A DNA stretch of 64,000 bases from Comamonas sp. KCTC 72670 (GTDB lineage: Bacteria > Myxococcota > Myxococcia > Myxococcales > Myxococcaceae). The position numbers were made by a program, and so were the translations under genes. Location of the stretch: the NCBI GenBank assembly GCA_014656495.1, contig BNCN01000005.1, positions 496,001 to 560,000 on the forward strand, given 5' to 3'. The number at the start of each line of letters is the position of its first letter. The first letter of the stretch is position 1. Below, one piece after another: positions 59,238 to 64,000 of the stretch. The notes under the pieces are model-generated. The model did no database searches and had not been told where the DNA came from. It saw only the letters and a program-made list of their open reading frames with translations.

Positions 59238-60406
59238 TGCGGCTGTCCTTCTCCGTCTTTCGCAAGGAGCTGCGGGACCACCTGCGGGACCACCGGTCGG
59301 TGCTCACCTCGTTGATGTGGCCGTTGATTGGCCCCGTCGTGTTCCTGGTGATGTTCAACATGCTGGCCTCCTGGTACCGGCAGGACCGGCCGCTGCAGTT
59401 GCCCGTGGTGGGGCGTGAGCACGCGCCCAGCCTGATGGCCTTCCTGGAGCGCTACGGGGCGAAGCTGGAGGAGGCCCCGGAGAACTACGAGGAGCGCATC
59501 CGCGCGGGCTCGCTGGACGCGGTGCTGGTGGTGCCGGATGACTACGCGGAGTCGTACTCCGCCGGGCACACCGCCGAGGTGCAGCTCGTGGTGGACAGCT
59601 CGCGCCAGTCCGCGCGCCAGTCGGTGATGCGCGCGCGGCGGCTGCTCGAGGCGTACTCGCAGATGCTCGGCAACCAGCGCCTCTACGCGCGCGGTGTCGT
59701 GCCAGAGCTGGCCATGCCCGTGCGGGTGGCGGAGACGGACCTGTCCACGCCGGAGCGCACGGCCGCCGGCATGCTCAACACGGTGCCGCTCTTCCTCGTC
59801 ATCGCCGCCTTCGCTGGCGGCATGCAGGTGGCCAGCGACACCATGGCCGGCGAGCGCGAGCGCGGCTCGTTGGAGCCGCTGCTGCTCAACCCGGTCCCGC
59901 GAAGCGCGGTGGTGACGGGCAAGTGGCTGTCCACCCTCGCCATGGCCGTCGCGGCGGTGGTGATGACCCTGGTGGGCTATCTGTTGGTCGTGCAGCGGGT
60001 GCCGCTGGAGGACCTGGGGGTGAAGGCCCGCTTCGACGCGCCCGCCGCCCTGGGCATGGCCGCCGCCGTGCTGCCGCTGGCGCTGGCCGCCTCGGCCGTG
60101 CAGGTGTGGGTGTCCACGTATGCGCGCTCCTTCAAGGAAGCGCAGACGTATCTGTCCCTGCTGATGTTCGTCCCCATGCTGCCGGGCATGGTGCTGGCCC
60201 TGTCGCCGCTCCAGCCGAAGCTGTGGATGTTCTTCGTGCCGGTGTTCGGGCAGGAGCTGCTCGCGGGCGAGGTGATGCGCGGGGAGCCGCTGGGCGTGCT
60301 GCCCTTCCTCATCACCGCCGCGTCCAGCGTCGTGGTCACGGTGCTGGCGCTGGCGGTCACCACGCGTTTGTTGACCCGGGAGCGCATCGTCTTCGGCCGG
60401 GGCTGA
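59234..60406 (+). CDS. natB: ABC-2 type permease (NatB type)
   Basis: A 390-residue membrane protein. An N-terminal helix (about 27-46; WPLIGPVVFLVMFNMLAS) precedes a large extracytoplasmic domain (about 50-175). Five or six helices follow (about 180-380; LFLVIAAFAGGMQVASDTMAGERERGSLEPLL is the hallmark, read in parts). This is the NatB/DUF3526-like layout. The permease exports an unknown substrate with the ATPase upstream. Confidence 0.85.
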   Translation: MMRLSFSVFRKELRDHLRDHRSVLTSLMWPLIGPVVFLVMFNMLASWYRQDRPLQLPVVGREHAPSLMAFLERYGAKLEEAPENYEERIRAGSLDAVLVVPDDYAESYSAGHTAEVQLVVDSSRQSARQSVMRARRLLEAYSQMLGNQRLYARGVVPELAMPVRVAETDLSTPERTAAGMLNTVPLFLVIAAFAGGMQVASDTMAGERERGSLEPLLLNPVPRSAVVTGKWLSTLAMAVAAVVMTLVGYLLVVQRVPLEDLGVKARFDAPAALGMAAAVLPLALAASAVQVWVSTYARSFKEAQTYLSLLMFVPMLPGMVLALSPLQPKLWMFFVPVFGQELLAGEVMRGEPLGVLPFLITAASSVVVTVLALAVTTRLLTRERIVFGRG

Positions 60407-60532
60407 CGGGGCCGCCTTGTCCGGCTCCTTTGCGTTACGCTCCACACACACTCAGGTGTCACTGTCGTCGGGTGGCACTTGGGCGGCGGCCTGTCGTGAC
60501 AGCCACGCGCCTTTTCCTTCCAATGGGGCCAG

Positions 60533-61600
60533 ATGAAGACCGAGCGAGACGCCTTGTTTCCCCCCGCGCCTGCTTCCGTGGCCACCACCGGAGGGGCTCC
60601 CCGATTCGGCAGCTACCAGGGCGAGCTGCCCGAGGTCGACCTGCCGAGCTTGCAGGGGCAGTGGGCCCCGGGCCGCGCCACGCGCCTGCTCAAGCGCAAG
60701 CGCTGGCACTACACCTTCGCCGCCACGCCAGAGGTCGCCGCGCTCTTCGCGGTGGTGGACCTGGGCTACACGTCGAGCGCCTTCGCGGTGGCCCTGGACC
60801 TGCGCGAGCGCCGGCCCCTGTGTGACGTGAGCTTCCTGGGCACGCCCGGTCCCATGGTGGAGCTGGGCGACAAGCCGGGGCAGGGCCTCAAGGCCTCCTT
60901 CCGGACGCTGGGCGGACGCCTGTCGGTGCAGCGCGGCGAGGACGATGAGCGCTACCGCGTGGCGGTGGACGTCAGCCGGCTGCGCACCGGGAGCCTCCAG
61001 TCCTTCCAGTGGGAGGGCGACATGATGGTGGCCGGTGGGCCGCCGGCGCTCACGGTGGTGGCGCCGGTGGATGGTGATGGGTTGGTGAACGTCACCATGA
61101 AGAGCAACGGCCTGCTGACCTTCGGCAGCCTGGAGGCGGGCGGGAAGCGCTTCCGGCTGGACGGTGGCGTCGGCGGCATGGACTACACGCAGGGGTATCT
61201 CGCGCGGCACACGGCGTGGCGGTGGGCCTTCGCCGCGGGGCGGCTCGCGGATGGTACGCCGGTGGGCATCAACCTCGTGGAGGGCTTCAACGAGGGCAAC
61301 GCGGACGCCAACGAGAACGCGCTGTGGCTGGGGGACAAGCTGTATCCGCTGGCGCGGGCGCGCTTCGAGTACGACACGAAGGACCTGATGGCGCCGTGGC
61401 GGCTGGTGACGGTGGATGGCGCGGTGGACCTGCGCGTCCAGCCGTTCCACGTGCACCGCGAGGAGCGGAACCTGCGCCTCGTGGTGAGCCACTTCGCGCA
61501 GCCGGTGGGCTTCTTCAACGGCACGGTGCGCGTGGGCAACCGCACGCTGGAGTTGAAGGACGTCCCGGGCGTCACGGAAGACCAGGACATGCTGTGGTGA
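60533..61600 (+). CDS. DUF2804 domain protein
   Basis: A 355-residue cytoplasmic protein with no signal peptide. It has the DUF2804 pattern over its length: LLKRKRWHYTFAATPEVAALFAVVDLGY (in parts), DYTQGYLARHTAWRWAFAAG, VGINLVEGFNEG and LWLGDKLYPLARARFEYD. It ends with FGVTEDQDM-like residues. The domain is beta-rich and of unknown function. It stands alone between the exporter and the reverse-strand lipoprotein. Confidence 0.82.
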   Translation: MKTERDALFPPAPASVATTGGAPRFGSYQGELPEVDLPSLQGQWAPGRATRLLKRKRWHYTFAATPEVAALFAVVDLGYTSSAFAVALDLRERRPLCDVSFLGTPGPMVELGDKPGQGLKASFRTLGGRLSVQRGEDDERYRVAVDVSRLRTGSLQSFQWEGDMMVAGGPPALTVVAPVDGDGLVNVTMKSNGLLTFGSLEAGGKRFRLDGGVGGMDYTQGYLARHTAWRWAFAAGRLADGTPVGINLVEGFNEGNADANENALWLGDKLYPLARARFEYDTKDLMAPWRLVTVDGAVDLRVQPFHVHREERNLRLVVSHFAQPVGFFNGTVRVGNRTLELKDVPGVTEDQDMLW

Positions 61601-61723
61601 GGTGAGGGCCCGCGCGTGGCGCGTGGGTCTTGCCAGAGGCAGGCGGCGAACCTCCCGGCAGAGCGCTACCCACTTCATGTCGCGGCGCGCTCGAAGTTGG
61701 GGCCAGTGGCGGCACGCCGTGCC

Positions 61724-63016
61724 TCAGGGGCGCGAGTCGTTTTCCCCTTGCTCCGGAACGGCGTGGACTCGCTCGGACGTGAGGCGGCCTTCGGGAAGGA
61801 GGCGCTCTGTCCATTCGAGTGCCCCGCTCGTGTCGGCCCGTGCCTCCTCCGTGATGGTGCCCGTGGTGACCATCAGGGCTCGCGGTCCGGCGGCGGGCAT
61901 GCGGCGAAGCACCACCTCCGTGGGCGCGGCGAGATTGTCCGCCGGTCGGTAGACGTGGAAGGTCACTTCGGCCGCGTCGCCCGTGAGCAGCCCATCGCGC
62001 ACGCCCGTGCGAATCATCTCCTCGGTGGCGATTCCGGGTGTCGACGTGAAGTGCCCCTTCAGGGGACGTGAGCCCTGCCGGCCCTCGTAGCGGTACGTCG
62101 TGCCAGTCGTCGGGCGCGGAGGCTTGGGCGGCCGCTCACGCCGGAGCGTCACCTGGAGCGTCAGGCCGCCATTCTCGGCATAGGCATGGCGCTGCTCCAG
62201 AAGTTGCCCCGCGTCATCCGTGACGGTGGTGATGGTGCGGTCCTCCGCGCGAGGACCCTTCTCCGCGCCGGGCAGCAGCAGGCTGCTGAAGGCTTCCGTG
62301 CGCTGAGCGCCACCGTCCAGACTCCGCCCGGTGCGCCACTCGAAGCCCGCGAGCTTGCCGTCCAGCTTCAGCGCCCGGAGTTCCGTCGTCGGCGCGGGCG
62401 TCCGGGGCTGCCCTGGAACCTGGAGCGTCGTGACCAGGCCCGTGGTGATGCGCTGGAAGGTGCGCGCATAGCCGGGCTCGTCATGCGCGCACAGCAGGGG
62501 AAGCTCGGGGCTCGCGCTCACCATCAGCTTCAGCCGGCCCGCGCTGACGCGCTCACCAGACGTGGCCACTTCGTAATCCATGTCCACGAACATCACCGGC
62601 GCCCCCGCCACCACCGAGACCTCCGTGGGCGCGAGACTCCGCACCGTGACACCCCGGTGCCCCTGCGCCGCCTTCGCCACCGCGAGCACCGCGCCCGCCG
62701 CGTCGATGGGGCGCTCGTACACGAAGCAGCTCAGCGGCGCCTCCGTGCCCAGGGGAATCTCCAGCCGCGTGGAGCCTTCGTGCCGCGTCAGCCTGGGCGC
62801 CGCCACGGCTTCGACCTCGGCCGTGAAGATGCCCTCCGTGGACGTCACGCGCTGCAAGGGCAGTGGCGCCAGCTCACGCGCGGCGGGGCCGGACGGCGCC
62901 GGGGGCGCATTCACGGGAGTCGGAGGCTGGGGCCTCGGCGGCTCCGGCCGGACCGTCGTCACGGACGGCCCGGCGCAGGCGGAGGTGAGACACAGCAGCA
63001 GTGCGAGGCGCCGCAT
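61724..63016 (-). CDS. Lipoprotein of unknown function
   Basis: A 430-residue protein with lipobox TSAC (Cys at about 14) and a Pro-rich spacer (about 20-45). The rest is a beta-rich region with no family I recognise. Motifs include LSCFVYERPIDAAGAV, VMFVDMDYEVATSGE, and a late VYRPADNLAAPTEVVLRRM followed by EWTERLLPEGRLTS. It is transcribed in the same direction as the following partial gene and may be its operon partner. Confidence 0.72.
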   Translation of the reverse strand: MRRLALLLCLTSACAGPSVTTVRPEPPRPQPPTPVNAPPAPSGPAARELAPLPLQRVTSTEGIFTAEVEAVAAPRLTRHEGSTRLEIPLGTEAPLSCFVYERPIDAAGAVLAVAKAAQGHRGVTVRSLAPTEVSVVAGAPVMFVDMDYEVATSGERVSAGRLKLMVSASPELPLLCAHDEPGYARTFQRITTGLVTTLQVPGQPRTPAPTTELRALKLDGKLAGFEWRTGRSLDGGAQRTEAFSSLLLPGAEKGPRAEDRTITTVTDDAGQLLEQRHAYAENGGLTLQVTLRRERPPKPPRPTTGTTYRYEGRQGSRPLKGHFTSTPGIATEEMIRTGVRDGLLTGDAAEVTFHVYRPADNLAAPTEVVLRRMPAAGPRALMVTTGTITEEARADTSGALEWTERLLPEGRLTSERVHAVPEQGENDSRP

Positions 63017-63039
63017 GACGAACCCTGGAGCTCCGTGCC

Positions 63040-64000
63040 CTAACCCGCGCGGGCGCGGCGCGCCGCGACGATGTCCCGGAAGGAGCGGCTGCGAAGCTCC
63101 TCCAGCGTCAGCCCCGCCGCCAGCACCTCCTCCTGGGTGAGCGCGCCGCAGCTCAGCCCGCGCAGGAAGAAGTTGAGCAGCCCCTGTCCAGTGGCCGCGT
63201 CGTCGAAGACGTCACCCACCAGCGTGGCCTGCGCGGCCTTCTCCATGAACGCCTGGAGCCTGCGCGACGCCGCGTCCAACCCATCCAGGAAGAACGCATA
63301 CACGGCCGCGTAGCGCACCGGCAGCTGCGCCGGGTGCAAGTCCCAGCCCTGGTACCAGCCGCGCTCCAGCGAGTGCCGGATGTGCCGGTACGACACCTGC
63401 CAGGCGCGGTGGATGGCCTCCTGGTTCTCCCGGCGCTCGGTGGGCAGCAGCGGCTCGTCCTTCTGCGCCCGGTGCGGCGGCACGGGCATGACGTTGGTGG
63501 CGCCGTCCGCCAGCCGGATGCCCGTGCCCGAGAGTGACACCTGCACCAAATCCCGCAGGAAGTCGCAGGCGGGGTGCAGCATCGTCTGGGCGTGCGCGCT
63601 GACGCCCAGCGCCGCGGTGTAGTCGTACAGGCCCAGGTGGACGCTGGTGCAGCGGCCCTCGCTCGCGGCCACCAGCGTGGGCAGGTGCAGCCGGCCCTGG
63701 GTGTCGAAGAGGGCCTGGGGCGTCTCCACCATCAGCTCGATGCCCACCGCGCCCACCGGCAGCCCGTGCCGCGTCTCCAGCACCTCCAGGACGCGGGCGA
63801 GCGCCTTCACCTGCTCCGGCAGCGACACCTTGGGCAGGGTGACGACGAAGTTCGGCGGCAGCCTCCCACCCGTGCGCTCCAGCAGCGTGGTGAGGAACAG
63901 GTCCAGCGTGCGCGTGGACCGGTCAAACAGCTCCTCGCTGAAGGACTTCACCCGGATGCCGATGAAGGGCGGCAGCAGCTCCTGCGCCAGTCCGCGCGCC
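63040..64000 (-). CDS. CitE/HpcH-type aldolase-like protein (5' end outside window)
   Basis: The reverse frame runs from the stop at 63040 to the window edge; the real start is upstream of 64000, since the sequence continues as ELLPPFIGIRVKSFSEELFDR (in parts). Motifs include VVTLPKVSLPEQVKAL, GIELMVETPQALFD (family Glu pair), TSVHLGLYDYTAALG with the metal-binding Asp, and ERGWYQGWDLHPAQLPVRYAA. This fits the DUF6986 branch of HpcH/HpaI/CitE aldolases. The substrate is unknown, and about 300 C-terminal residues are visible. Confidence 0.78.
   Translation of the reverse strand, partial: ARGLAQELLPPFIGIRVKSFSEELFDRSTRTLDLFLTTLLERTGGRLPPNFVVTLPKVSLPEQVKALARVLEVLETRHGLPVGAVGIELMVETPQALFDTQGRLHLPTLVAASEGRCTSVHLGLYDYTAALGVSAHAQTMLHPACDFLRDLVQVSLSGTGIRLADGATNVMPVPPHRAQKDEPLLPTERRENQEAIHRAWQVSYRHIRHSLERGWYQGWDLHPAQLPVRYAAVYAFFLDGLDAASRRLQAFMEKAAQATLVGDVFDDAATGQGLLNFFLRGLSCGALTQEEVLAAGLTLEELRSRSFRDIVAARRARAG

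Overview
This window is a roughly 70% G+C, densely packed bacterial chromosome segment. It suggests a gliding myxobacterium of the Myxococcaceae (Myxococcus/Corallococcus type). The evidence is an AglR-AglQ-AglS type gliding motor cluster (one TolQ-like and two TolR-like genes), many two-component sensor kinases with GAF/PAS/MASE1 inputs, and at least fourteen predicted secreted lipoproteins. Many genes overlap by ATGA and GTG/TTG starts are frequent. I see no tRNA, rRNA, CRISPR array, insertion sequence or prophage.

Layout. 1-3.6 kb: the 5' part of a membrane protein, a lipoprotein, a dienelactone-hydrolase-like enzyme, a GreB-like factor with a shortened coiled coil, a methyltransferase and a small secreted protein. 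3.7-11.3 kb: pterin-related functions (PTR1/FolM-like reductase, a FolB-cupin fusion, a queuosine-precursor transporter and QueD), a phaE-phaC-hydrolase operon for polyhydroxyalkanoate, a Uma2-type nuclease and a YdfG-type dehydrogenase. 11.6-21.6 kb: a YhcG/DUF1016 nuclease, a beta-helix lipoprotein, a pair of overlapping sensor kinases of which the first has no ATPase domain, an MsrB-MsrA lipoprotein, and a MshEN-domain protein divergent from the motor. 21.8-24 kb: the aglRQS motor with a clear promoter and a strong intrinsic terminator. 24-38.8 kb: phosphatase, glycolipid-binding protein, TPR lipoprotein with HupE-like membrane protein, MASE1 hybrid kinase, hydrolase, Lon-N protein, glutamine-dependent NAD synthetase, a repeat-bearing outer-membrane barrel, FKBP isomerase, thioredoxin and a receiver-kinase. 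54-64 kb: EcsC-like protein, PanD, LEA-type lipoprotein, peptidase-like hydrolase, NatAB-type ABC exporter, DUF2804 protein, a lipoprotein and a partial CitE-type aldolase.

The most unusual part is 38.8-50.9 kb. A TonB-dependent receptor with its own N-terminal TonB-like C-terminal domain and a His-rich linker is flanked by two secreted lipoproteins. About 4 kb downstream lie four neighbouring lipoproteins of low overall similarity. All four share a His-Ala-Cys-x-His motif, a following H-x-x-Y strand and one later Cys. Four AT-rich 17-bp palindromes of the form (A/T)TGCAA-N5-TTGC(A/G)(A/T) lie just upstream of the receptor/lipoprotein pair and of each promoter of the HACxH cluster. They appear nowhere else that I noticed in the window. 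The form resembles a Fur-family operator (like the Streptomyces Nur box). My working hypothesis is an undescribed metal-responsive surface lipoprotein and receptor regulon; the metal is unknown.
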